NCBI GenBank assembly: GCA_963722575.1
Contig: CAVRNR010000006.1
Span: forward strand, 992,001 to 1,056,000
DNA length: 64,000 bases
Direction of reading: 5' to 3'
Source: Fen-178 sp963722575
Lineage (GTDB): Bacteria > Acidobacteriota > Terriglobia > Bryobacterales > Bryobacteraceae
Shown here: piece after piece, positions 40,129 through 47,749 of the stretch
Numbering within the stretch: the first letter of the stretch is position 1
Layout of the letters: every line of letters starts with the position of its first letter
Made by a program: the position numbers and the translations under genes
The notes under the pieces: model-generated
The model's database searches: none
Told to the model about the DNA's origin: nothing
The model's input: the letters and a program-made list of their open reading frames with translations, nothing else

Positions 40129-41864
40129 CGGTACACCTTGACTTTCTGAATGCCTTGCTCGCCGGTCGAGAGGCGTACCCCGCTGCCCGATTGACCCATG
40201 GCGACGATATGCGGGAAGTCGTATCTGAGCACCGAATCGTCACCGCCCAGGATGCGAGTGCGAACCCATTTGCCGTTCTCGAACCGGCCCGATTCCTGCC
40301 AGGCGAGTCCGGCGATTGGAGGTCCAGGCGTATTGGGCGTGAATGTCACCTGAATGTTGTTTCCAGCCATCAGGAAGTCATTGGGACCTTCTGCCATGAA
40401 GATGCCGTAGCCGATGATGTCAGGTACAACGTCGGGCGCACGGGGGCTTCGCGTGAGCCCGACGTTGAGCGTGTAATCCCCGAGCTTGATCTGCGTATCC
40501 GGGTTCTGCTTGTTCAACAGCGCCCCGTCGATCGTTCCGTTGGCCTGGTGCTCCAGAATGTAGGGTGCAAGCTGGCCCAAGGTCTGGTAAGCCACCGCCA
40601 GCGGCAGAGTCTCAAGATCGGCGGGCGGTGGCGGGATTTCGCCCTGAGCGGCGCCCATAAAACCGCGGCCTTGCAGCCGTTGTACCGAATCGATGCCTAT
40701 GACGCTGTGGCCCAGAGCGCGGAAGTGCCCGTAGGCGTAGAACGCGTCGGCGATGCCAGCCGGGTCGGCACGCTCTTCCGGTGTGAACAGCGGATTCCCG
40801 TAACGCGTGTAACGGGTCGCGTAGTCGGGGAAGCTGATCCCGTGAATGTCCGGGGCCAGGAAATCAATGTTCGGAGCACCCGCACGCCACATGTCGTGCA
40901 CAGCCTCCACCGGTCCGCCGCTCGGATAGTCGCCCGGTCCTTTGTCGCCGACCTGCACCAGCCACACGTTCGTGTACATCGGCACCGGCAACTCCTTCTT
41001 GCCGGCCTGAGCGACGTAATCGAGGTACTGCGCGTAGTTCCACCCCATGAAGATTTCGTCGGTCTTGGGGCCCTTGCCGAAAACCTCTTCCCACGTGCCG
41101 GAAGTCTTGGAGCCCGCCGCTTCCCAAACCTTGCGGAATTCGGGCTGCAAGTTCTCTTTGTTCTTCTGGATATAGTCCATCAGTTGTGCGGGCACCGGCT
41201 TGGCGAAGGCTGCATTCGCCAGCGGAGACCGGTCGCGCGAGTCGCCGCCCAAGCCCACTTCGTTTTCCACCTGGACCATGATGACGCGATGGGTCGTGTC
41301 CACCTCGCGACAGTGCCGCATCAGCGCCGCGAAAGCCTTTGCATCGGCATTCCGGTTGTTCTCGCTGAGGGTCGATAGCACTTCCACGGTCTTGCCGTCC
41401 AGGATCTGGGCGCGTGGGAATCGCTCCTGATTCGCCTTCACCCAAGTGGGAGCGAAGCTGGAAAGCCCGTTCTTCCAGCTCGCGAACCACATCCAGCAGA
41501 TGCGCATGTTATGCTGCTTTGCGTTTTCAATCGCCGCGTCCGCGATGCTGAAGTCGTACTTGCCCTCCTCGGGCTCCACCCACGACCAGGCCATGCCCGT
41601 GATAATGGTGTTCGCGTGAATCTTGTCCGCCAGCATCGGCCAGATTCTCGTCTTCATCTCCTCCAAATTGGATGACTTCGTATTAGCGAGTTCTCCCACC
41701 AGCATGAGAAAAGGTTTGCCGTCGACGATCATTTGCGTGGTCGGCCCCCGCTTCTCCAGATGAGGCAAAGCTGTCGTGGCCGGTTGAGTCTTGTTTTGTG
41801 AGCACGCTGTCGTAATCGCCAGCGTGAAGATCAACAAACAGTAAAGCACTGTTGGTTGCTTCAT
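40119..41864 (-). CDS. DUF5597/GH35-like beta-galactosidase-type lipoprotein
   Basis: About 581 residues from an ATG whose product begins KQPTVLYCLLIFTLAITTAC, a lipoprotein signal with Cys at the end of the hydrophobic run. The catalytic barrel is seen in MIVDGKPFLMLVGELANTKSS, ANTIITGMAWSWVEPEEGKYDF and VIMVQVENEVGLGG, where Glu residues fit the acid/base of the GH35/GH42 clan. A C-terminal beta domain follows. Homologues of this shape carry DUF5597 and are thought to cleave beta-galactosides or related polysaccharides. An upstream ATG at 41888 or 41909 is possible but would spoil the signal peptide. Confidence 0.82.
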   Translation of the reverse strand: MKQPTVLYCLLIFTLAITTACSQNKTQPATTALPHLEKRGPTTQMIVDGKPFLMLVGELANTKSSNLEEMKTRIWPMLADKIHANTIITGMAWSWVEPEEGKYDFSIADAAIENAKQHNMRICWMWFASWKNGLSSFAPTWVKANQERFPRAQILDGKTVEVLSTLSENNRNADAKAFAALMRHCREVDTTHRVIMVQVENEVGLGGDSRDRSPLANAAFAKPVPAQLMDYIQKNKENLQPEFRKVWEAAGSKTSGTWEEVFGKGPKTDEIFMGWNYAQYLDYVAQAGKKELPVPMYTNVWLVQVGDKGPGDYPSGGPVEAVHDMWRAGAPNIDFLAPDIHGISFPDYATRYTRYGNPLFTPEERADPAGIADAFYAYGHFRALGHSVIGIDSVQRLQGRGFMGAAQGEIPPPPADLETLPLAVAYQTLGQLAPYILEHQANGTIDGALLNKQNPDTQIKLGDYTLNVGLTRSPRAPDVVPDIIGYGIFMAEGPNDFLMAGNNIQVTFTPNTPGPPIAGLAWQESGRFENGKWVRTRILGGDDSVLRYDFPHIVAMGQSGSGVRLSTGEQGIQKVKVYRYQ

Positions 41865-42303
41865 TTTCAGCAGAAGAGGATGTTCCATGGGAGGAGATTG
41901 TATCACCATGACGCGCTGAGCGTGTCTCTCTCAGCCGCACCTTGGTGCTCTTTCGAGGTGGTTTGGCGCGGCCGCCTTCGGCGCCAAGCCACCGGCTGCT
42001 CGTCAGTTGGCTTCGATATCTTCTTCAAGACCTCCGATATCGTCTTCACGTCCTCGAAGCCGCCGATGCACTCAACCCGCGCCTTCATCTTGTGAAGCCT
42101 GCTGTGGACACCTGCGAATCGGCCAGACGATTGTCGTCCTTTGATGGCAATATGCCTGAATCAAAGCACACTTGCAGGGATCGGCAGGGGCTGTTTATCC
42201 ACAGGCCGGCCGGATGCTCTTGGAAGTGGTTGATTTAAATGGGATTGTATGCCAATTTGGCACAAAACTGGCACAAAGACACATCTAAAGCATTGATTCT
42301 AAA
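41865..42303. other. Gap with TGGCACA repeats beside tRNA-Ser
   Basis: About 440 bases without a supported gene. A 61-codon minus-strand frame (41903-42088) reads KARVECIGGFEDVKTISEVLKKI; its shape faintly recalls transposase C-terminal tails, but this is too weak to call. At 42256-42277 lies TTTGGCACAAAACTGGCACAAA, a tandem pair similar to that near tRNA-Thr. It ends 26 bases before tRNA-Ser and may be an old integration site. Confidence 0.4.
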
Positions 42304-42393
42304 TGGCGGAGAGAGAGGGATTCGAACCCTCGATAGAGTTTCCCCTATACACGCTTTCCAAGCGTGCGCCTTCAACCACTCGGCCATCTCTCC
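42304..42393 (-). tRNA. tRNA-Ser(GGA)
   Basis: 90 nt with encoded CCA. Acceptor GGAGAGA pairs with TCTCTCC, the D arm has TGGCCGAGTGGTTGAAGGC, the anticodon loop reads TTGGAAA (GGA, reads TCC), and a long variable arm and GGTTCGAATCC T arm follow, as expected of a class II tRNA. Confidence 0.97.
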
Positions 42394-42452
42394 GGCTCGC
42401 AGGCTCTCACCAGAATAACATGCGCGGCGCGCGCGACCGTAGAATAGAGAGC

Positions 42453-43583
42453 GTGGCCCGCTTCCCCATTTCCCGGCGAACCCTGCTGCTCTCCCCCGCC
42501 CTGGCCCTCGCCGCCTGCCGCCAACCCAAGGCCACGCGCTTTCCGGGCTATTGCTTCGTCGCCAACCAGGACGGGCGCTCCGTGGCTGTCGTCGATCTCA
42601 GCAGCTTCCGCGTCCGCAAACAGATCCACCTCGACGCCGCCCCCGCCGTGGTGCTGCGGCATCCCCAGCGTCCCGTGGTCTTCGTGCTGGCGCCACAGGG
42701 CGGCACGGTGTACGAAATCGACGCCGCGACGCTCGAAATCGGCCGCACCGCGCGCGCCGGCAGCCAGGCGGTCGACATGCAGGTTTCCCCTGGCGGCGAT
42801 GCCCTCTGGGTCTTGTATCGAGAGCCCGCGGCGCTGGTCGAAGTGCCGCTCGATTCTCTCCGCCCCGCCCGCCGCATACGCCTTGCCGCGCCCCCCGACG
42901 GATTCGATCTCAGCAGCGAAAACCGGGCCGCCATCGCCAGCCGGCAGGACCGCGGCATCGTCATGGCGTCTCTCACCAGCGCCGCCATCGAGCGGACCAT
43001 CGCGGCCGGCGCCGAGCCATCCATCGTCCGCTTCCAGTCGGACGGCAAGCAGTTGCTCGTCGGCAGCCGGCCCGACCGCAACGTCACCATTTTCGATGTC
43101 GCCACCGGGAGGACCGTGGTGCGTCTGCCGCTGCCGCTCGAGCCACGCCACTTCTGTTTCACCCCCGATGGCGGCCAGCTTTTCATCAGCGGTGACGGCA
43201 TGGACGCGGTCGTCATCGTCTACCCCCAACGGGAAGAAGTCGCGGAGACCATTCTCGCGGGCCATGCGCCGGGCGTCATGGCCGTCACCGACACGTCGCC
43301 CTCTTACCTGCTGGTAGCGAATCCGGAGAGCAGCCGCATTACGGTCTTCGATGTCGATACGCGCAAGCTGGTGGCGCCGGTCCAGGTGGGCCGGCAACCG
43401 GGCTCGATCCTGGTCACCCCCGATAATCAGTACATCCTCGTGCTCAATGAGCAATCCGGCGACCTGGCCGTGATCCGCATCTTCTCGCTGGCCGCCCGCT
43501 ACCGCTACAAACCAGCCCCACTGTTCACGATGATTCCGGTGGGGGAGAAGCCCGTCAGCGCGGCCGTGGTGGCTTTGCCGTAG
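42453..43583 (+). CDS. YVTN-type beta-propeller lipoprotein
   Basis: About 376 residues from a GTG at 42453 whose product begins with the exported start ARFPISRRTLLLSPALALAAC, with a lipobox-like L-A-A-C. An ATG 11 codons earlier is equally possible; further upstream lies the tRNA. Repeated blades follow: GYCFVANQDGRSVAVVDLSSFRVRKQIHLDAAP, LVGSRPDRNVTIFDVATGRTVVRLPL, LLVANPESSRITVFDVDTRKLVAPVQVGRQPGSILVTPDNQYILVLNEQSGDLAVI, which is the YVTN/propeller pattern. It probably binds a ligand or partner outside the cell; function unknown. Confidence 0.82.
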   Translation: MARFPISRRTLLLSPALALAACRQPKATRFPGYCFVANQDGRSVAVVDLSSFRVRKQIHLDAAPAVVLRHPQRPVVFVLAPQGGTVYEIDAATLEIGRTARAGSQAVDMQVSPGGDALWVLYREPAALVEVPLDSLRPARRIRLAAPPDGFDLSSENRAAIASRQDRGIVMASLTSAAIERTIAAGAEPSIVRFQSDGKQLLVGSRPDRNVTIFDVATGRTVVRLPLPLEPRHFCFTPDGGQLFISGDGMDAVVIVYPQREEVAETILAGHAPGVMAVTDTSPSYLLVANPESSRITVFDVDTRKLVAPVQVGRQPGSILVTPDNQYILVLNEQSGDLAVIRIFSLAARYRYKPAPLFTMIPVGEKPVSAAVVALP

Positions 43584-43627
43584 GGGCCGGCCGGTCGGCC
43601 GCGGGGCCGGCCCTGCCCGGCCCCTAC
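43580..43627. terminator. GC-rich palindrome between convergent genes
   Basis: The arms GTAGGGGCCGG and CCGGCCCCTAC flank smaller GGCCGG repeats between the propeller gene and gpmA, which end head-on. It can fold on both strands and likely acts as a two-way transcription stop and/or a REP-type repeat. There is no U-tract. Confidence 0.55.
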
Positions 43628-44370
43628 TTCTTTCTGCCTTGCGCGGCCACGGCTTCCATGGCGGCTTTTACCTTTTCGGGATCGCCCAGATAGTAGCGGT
43701 TCAACGGCTTCAGATTGTCGTCGAGCTCATATACCAGCGGCATGCCCGTCGGAATGTTCAGCTCGACGATGTCAGCCTCCGGGATGGTCTCCAGGTACTT
43801 CACCAGCGCGCGCAAGCTGTTGCCGTGCGCGGCGATCAGCACCTTCTGGCCCTGCCGGATGGCGGGCGCGATGGTCTCGTGCCACAGCGGCAGGAACCGC
43901 GCCACCGTGTCCTTCAGGCACTCGGTGAGCGGCAATTCCGCCTTGCTGAGGCTCTTATAGCGCGGGTCGTGGCCGGGGAAACGTTCGTCGTCTGGAGTCA
44001 GTTCCGGCGGGCGGATGTCGTAGCTGCGGCGCCAAATTTTGACCTGCGCCTCGCCGAACTTGGCCGCCGTCTCGGCCTTGTTCAACCCTTGCAGCGCGCC
44101 GTAGTGCCGCTCGTTCAAGCGCCACGAGCGGTGCACCGGAATCCACATCAGGTCCATCTCGTCCAGCACCACCCACAGCGTGCGGATGGCGCGCTTCAGC
44201 ACCGAAGTGTAGGCCACGTCGAAGGTGTAGCCCTCGGCCTTCAGCACCAACCCGCCATCGTGGGCCTCTTGATTGCCTTTCTCGGAGAGGTCCACGTCGG
44301 TCCAGCCGGTGAAGCGGTTTTCCTTATTCCACGTGCTCTCGCCGTGGCGCACCAGTACCAGTTTGGTCAT
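43624..44370 (-). CDS. gpmA: 2,3-bisphosphoglycerate-dependent phosphoglycerate mutase
   Basis: A 248-residue glycolytic enzyme that interconverts 3- and 2-phosphoglycerate. Active-site features are LVLVRHGESTWNKENRFTGWTDVDLSEKG, WRLNERHYGALQGLNKAE and LIAAHGNSLRALVKYLE, with both catalytic His residues. The ATG overlaps the TGA of enolase, so the two successive steps of glycolysis are translated together. Length and motifs are normal. Confidence 0.97.
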   Translation of the reverse strand: MTKLVLVRHGESTWNKENRFTGWTDVDLSEKGNQEAHDGGLVLKAEGYTFDVAYTSVLKRAIRTLWVVLDEMDLMWIPVHRSWRLNERHYGALQGLNKAETAAKFGEAQVKIWRRSYDIRPPELTPDDERFPGHDPRYKSLSKAELPLTECLKDTVARFLPLWHETIAPAIRQGQKVLIAAHGNSLRALVKYLETIPEADIVELNIPTGMPLVYELDDNLKPLNRYYLGDPEKVKAAMEAVAAQGRKK

Positions 44371-45650
44371 TGCCGGAACGCCTTTCTGCCCAGGAATTGG
44401 GCCGCCGGGCCGAGCCGCTCCTCGATGCGCAGCAACTGGTTGTACTTGCAGATACGGTCCGTGCGGCTGGCGGAGCCGGTCTTGATCTGCCCGGTGCCCA
44501 TGGCCACCACCAGGTCGGCGATGAACGGGTCCTCGGTTTCGCCGGAGCGGTGCGATACCACAGCCGTATAGCCGGCCGCCGCCGCCATCTGCATGGCCTC
44601 CAGCGTCTCGGACACCGTGCCGATCTGGTTCAGCTTGATGAGAATCGAATTGGCGATGCCCTGCTCGATGCCGCGCTTGAAAATCGAGGGGTTGGTCACG
44701 AAGATATCGTCGCCCACAAGCTGAATCTTTCTTCCCAACGCTTCAGTCATCAGCATCCAGCCCGGCCAGTCCTCTTCCGACATGCCGTCCTCGATAGAGA
44801 GGATGGCCGGATACTGCCGCACCCAGTTCGACCAGTATTCCACCATCTCCTCGGAGTTGCGCTGGCTCTTGTCGGACTTCTTGAAGACGTACTTGCCATC
44901 CTGGTAGAACTCGCTGGCGGCCGGATCGAGGCACACGCCGATCTGCTCGCCGGGCTTGTAGCCGGCTTGCGATATGGCTTCCAGGACGGATTCGATGGCC
45001 TCCTCGTTGGATTTCAGGTTGGGCGCGAAGCCGCCCTCATCGCCCACCGCCGTCGAGTAACCCTTCTTGCTCAGAACTTTCTTCAGGGTATGGAACACCT
45101 CGACGCCCATGCGCAGCGCTTCGGAGAACCTGGCGGCGCCGAAGGGCGCGATCATGAACTCCTGCACGTCCACGGAATTATCCGCGTGCGCGCCGCCGTT
45201 GATGATGTTCATCTGGGGCACCGGCAGAATGGTCGCGCCCACGCCGCCCAGGTAGCGGTAGAGCGGAGTGCGCTGGGCCGCCGCGGCCGCGCGCGCCGCC
45301 GCCATGGATACCGCCAGAATGGCGTTGGCGCCCAGCCGTCCCTTGTTGGGGGTGCCGTCCAGATCGATCATGGCGCGGTCCAGCTCGGCCTGCTGCGCCG
45401 CATCCTTACCGTGCACCGCATGGGCGATTTCGCCGTTGACGTGGATCACGGCCTGCTGCGTGCCCTTGCCGGAGTAACGCGACGGGTCGCCGTCCCTCAA
45501 TTCCACGGCTTCATGTTCGCCGGTGGAGGCCCCGGAAGGCACCGCGGCCCTTCCCATGCTGCCATCCGCGAGATGGACATCCGCTTCCACCGTTGGATTC
45601 CCGCGCGAATCGAGAATCTCTCTTCCGATTACCTTCACGATTGTGGTCAA
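44367..45650 (-). CDS. eno: Enolase
   Basis: A 427-residue enzyme converting 2-phosphoglycerate to phosphoenolpyruvate. It shows AREILDSRGNPTVEADV, VPSGASTGEHEAVELRDGD, YSTAVGDEGGFAPNL, LVGDDIFVTN, ILIKLNQIGTVSETLEA and VVSHRSGETED, including the metal-binding Asp/Glu and catalytic Lys. It lies upstream of and overlaps gpmA. A GC-rich palindrome at 45668-45686 separates it from glgC. Confidence 0.97.
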   Translation of the reverse strand: MTTIVKVIGREILDSRGNPTVEADVHLADGSMGRAAVPSGASTGEHEAVELRDGDPSRYSGKGTQQAVIHVNGEIAHAVHGKDAAQQAELDRAMIDLDGTPNKGRLGANAILAVSMAAARAAAAAQRTPLYRYLGGVGATILPVPQMNIINGGAHADNSVDVQEFMIAPFGAARFSEALRMGVEVFHTLKKVLSKKGYSTAVGDEGGFAPNLKSNEEAIESVLEAISQAGYKPGEQIGVCLDPAASEFYQDGKYVFKKSDKSQRNSEEMVEYWSNWVRQYPAILSIEDGMSEEDWPGWMLMTEALGRKIQLVGDDIFVTNPSIFKRGIEQGIANSILIKLNQIGTVSETLEAMQMAAAAGYTAVVSHRSGETEDPFIADLVVAMGTGQIKTGSASRTDRICKYNQLLRIEERLGPAAQFLGRKAFRQ

Positions 45651-45667
45651 TGTATGGCTCCTTGTGC

Positions 45668-45686
45668 GGCCGGGGCGTGCCCGGCC
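45668..45686. repeat. GC-rich palindrome of the CCGGGC family
   Basis: GGCCGGGGCGTGCCCGGCC lies between glgC and enolase (both minus). It is close to the palindromes at 43.6, 47.7 and 59.0 kb and may dampen read-through from glgC. Confidence 0.5.
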
Positions 45687-46892
45687 TTACGCCACCACGG
45701 CGATGCCGCCTTCGGTGACGTGATAACCTTTGGCGCGGTCCGCTTCCGGATCGAAACCGATTACGCTCGATTCCGGAACCTTGACGCCCGTATTGATGAT
45801 GGCGCGGCTGATCCGGCTATACCGCCCGATCTCCGCGTTCGGCATCAAGATCGAATACTCAATCTCACAGTAACTGTTTACGCGCACGCCAGGAGACAGC
45901 ACGCTGTGCAGCACGCGGCCGCCGGAAACGATGCAGCCCGAACTGACGATGGAATCCACCGCCACGCCCATGCGGCGCCCTTCCTGCGCGAACACGAACT
46001 TCGCCGGCGGCTGCTGCGTGGCCCTGGTCCGGATCGGCCAGCGCCGGTCGTACAGGTTGAATTGCGGCACCACGTCCACCAGGTCCATGTTGGCTTCGTA
46101 GTAGGCGTCCAGCGTCCCCACGTCCCGCCAGTAGGGCGTCGGTTTATCGTTGATATCGCGGAAATCGTAGGCCACGACGCGCGCCTTTTCCAGGTTGCGC
46201 GGGATCACGTCCTTACCAAAATCGTGGCTCGAGGTGGCGTCCTCGGAGTCTTCGTGCAGCGCGCGCAGCAGCACATCCGTGTTGAACACGTAGATCCCCA
46301 TGGACGCGCTGACCTTGGAGGGGTTGAACCGCGAGCGCACGGGGTTCTTGTGTTGGGGCTTTTCCTCGAATCCCGTGATGCGGTACTCCGGGTCGATCTC
46401 CGCCACCCCGAAACGCCCGGCCTCTTCCGGAGGCGCCTGGATGGTGGCAATGGTGATCTCCGCCCCGTGCTTCTGGTGCCAGTCCAGCATCTCGTGGTAG
46501 TTCATCTTGTAGATGTGGTCTCCGCACAGAATCAGAGTCAGGTCGGGCGCTTCCGCTTCGATGCTCTGGAAATTCTGGAAAACCGCGTCCGCCGTCCCCT
46601 GGTACCAGTCCTGGGAGACGCGCTGCATGGGCGGCAGCACTTCGATGTACTCGCCCAACTCCGCCGAGAGAATATTCCAGCCGTCGCGGATGTGGCGGAT
46701 CAGGTCCAGCGATTTGTACTGTGTTAGGATTAGAACTCGACGGACATTGGAATTAATACAGTTGGAGAGCGTGAAATCGATGATGCGATAAGCGCCTCCG
46801 AAAGACACCCCCGGCTTGGCGGTGTCTCTCGTCAGCGGATACAGGCGCTCGCCGGCCCCACCCGCCAGAAGAATCGCTAGTACATTTTCCAT
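45687..46892 (-). CDS. glgC: Glucose-1-phosphate adenylyltransferase
   Basis: A 401-residue enzyme making ADP-glucose for glycogen. It has the nucleotidyltransferase start ILLAGGAGERLYPLTRDTAKPGVSFGGAYRIIDFTLSN, then the LSPAELGEYIEVLPPMQR-like block (here ILSAELGEYIEVLPP), WYQGTADAVFQN and LILCGDHIYKMNY, and a C-terminal left-handed beta-helix with VVSSGCIVSGGRVLHSVLSPGVRV. Lengths and motifs are normal. It is divergent from rpsU. Confidence 0.96.
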   Translation of the reverse strand: MENVLAILLAGGAGERLYPLTRDTAKPGVSFGGAYRIIDFTLSNCINSNVRRVLILTQYKSLDLIRHIRDGWNILSAELGEYIEVLPPMQRVSQDWYQGTADAVFQNFQSIEAEAPDLTLILCGDHIYKMNYHEMLDWHQKHGAEITIATIQAPPEEAGRFGVAEIDPEYRITGFEEKPQHKNPVRSRFNPSKVSASMGIYVFNTDVLLRALHEDSEDATSSHDFGKDVIPRNLEKARVVAYDFRDINDKPTPYWRDVGTLDAYYEANMDLVDVVPQFNLYDRRWPIRTRATQQPPAKFVFAQEGRRMGVAVDSIVSSGCIVSGGRVLHSVLSPGVRVNSYCEIEYSILMPNAEIGRYSRISRAIINTGVKVPESSVIGFDPEADRAKGYHVTEGGIAVVA

Positions 46893-46970
46893 TTCACCGT
46901 AAGTTCCTGAAAAGAAAGGGTGTTCAGATATCTCGACCGAATGCTCCGGATGGCATCCTAAAATTTAGGC

Positions 46971-46998
46971 TTGACTTTATCTGTCAACCACCTATGAT
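46971..46998 (+). promoter_or_regulatory. Sigma-70-like promoter for rpsU
   Basis: TTGACT and TATGAT are separated by 16 bases, about 100 bases upstream of the rpsU start. It is the clearest promoter-like pair in the 204-bp gap between glgC and rpsU. Confidence 0.6.
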
Positions 46999-47096
46999 AT
47001 CAGTACCTTCTATGCGAAGTGTAGGAGTTCTTGGGGTTCCGCCCCACGCCCCAGCCGCGCATGGGAATCTTGGTTCAGTTGGGAGGTGTATTTCGT

Positions 47097-47294
47097 TTGG
47101 CTGAAGTAAAGCTTCAGGAGGGCGAAACGTTGGAAAACGCCCTTCGCCGCTTCAAGAGAAAAGTCCAGCAGGAGGACATCATCAAGGAGGTCAAGCGGCA
47201 CTCCTATTACTTGAAGCCTGGTGAGAAGCTCCGGGCCAAGCAGGCGCTGGCCCGCAAACGGAACCGGAAGAAATCACGCCGGGAGATTGAGTAA
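47097..47294 (+). CDS. rpsU: Ribosomal protein bS21, TTG start
   Basis: About 65 residues starting at a TTG. The protein reads (M)AEVKLQEGETLENALRRFKRKVQQEDIIKEVKRHSYYLKPGEKLRAKQALARKRNRKK, a typical bS21 that binds the 16S rRNA platform and helps initiation. I chose the TTG because GGGAGGT lies nine bases before it and because family members begin at this residue; an ATG 22 codons upstream gives a non-homologous extension. A GC hairpin lies six bases after the stop. Confidence 0.95.
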   Translation: MAEVKLQEGETLENALRRFKRKVQQEDIIKEVKRHSYYLKPGEKLRAKQALARKRNRKKSRREIE

Positions 47295-47300
47295 ACCGGT

Positions 47301-47320
47301 GGCGGGGCGCAAGCCCCGCC
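47301..47320. terminator. Hairpin downstream of rpsU
   Basis: A perfect 8-bp stem, GGCGGGGC/GCCCCGCC, with loop GCAA lies just after the rpsU stop. No U-tract follows, so stop activity is only possible. Confidence 0.5.
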
Positions 47321-47365
47321 GCCTTATCCGACCACAGTTCAGGTTGATCGCGGGGCAGGGTGCCT

Positions 47366-47671
47366 ATGCCGGAGTTTCAGGATCGCGTCCTTAAGTGCGT
47401 GGATTGCGAAGCAGAATTCGTTTTCACAGCGGGAGAACAGCACTTCTTCCACGATAAGAATTTCAAGAACGAGCCCAAGCGTTGCAAAGCTTGCAAGACC
47501 AAGCGACAGGGATCGGGGGGATCGGGTTCTGCCAAAGCGGAGACCATGACCACCTGCTCCCAATGCGGCCGGGAAACCACGGTGCCGTTCAAGCCGACTC
47601 AGGGCCGGCCGGTCTATTGCCGCGAGTGCTTCTTGAGCCGTAAAGCCGTGCCGGCGGGGGCTGCGGGCTAA
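47366..47671 (+). CDS. Zinc-ribbon protein with CxxC-x17-CxxC domain
   Basis: About 101 residues. The N-terminal zinc ribbon is CVDCEAEFVFTAGEQHFFHDKNFKNEPKRCKACK (two Cys pairs), a linker rich in Gly and Ser follows, then CSQCGRETTVPFKPTQGRPVYCREC, in which exactly 17 residues separate the two CxxC motifs. This domain pair is known (zinc-ribbon plus CxxC-x17-CxxC) but its job is not; a role around ribosome or RNA is often assumed and its position next to rpsU fits. Starting Met could be two codons earlier. Confidence 0.88.
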   Translation: MPEFQDRVLKCVDCEAEFVFTAGEQHFFHDKNFKNEPKRCKACKTKRQGSGGSGSAKAETMTTCSQCGRETTVPFKPTQGRPVYCRECFLSRKAVPAGAAG

Positions 47672-47682
47672 CTGGAATCGCC

Positions 47683-47741
47683 GGGCCGGGCATGCCCGGC
47701 CCCTACAGCGCAGGTTTGTAGGGGCGAGGCATGCCTCGCCC
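47683..47741. repeat. Two REP-like palindromes
   Basis: Between the zinc-ribbon gene (+) and glmU (-), GGGCCGGGCA/TGCCCGGCCC (47683-47702) and GGGCGAGGCA/TGCCTCGCCC (47722-47741) are both perfect 20-bp palindromes, each next to GTAGGGG or CCCCTAC. They belong to one repeat family seen at several gene ends in this window. Confidence 0.75.
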
Positions 47742-47749
47742 TCCCGGCG

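Noticed and set aside
41903..42088. 61-codon frame beside tRNA-Ser as a transposase tail
   Set aside because: Similarity to IS91-type tails is only a vague helix pattern; not enough to call.
42303..42420. N-terminal extension EREGFEPSIEFPLYTLSKRAPS of the propeller gene
   Set aside because: It is translated tRNA-Ser antisense; the gene starts after it.
44370..46727. 785-codon plus-strand frame over eno and glgC
   Set aside because: Antisense frame kept open by high GC; the minus strand has two clear enzymes.
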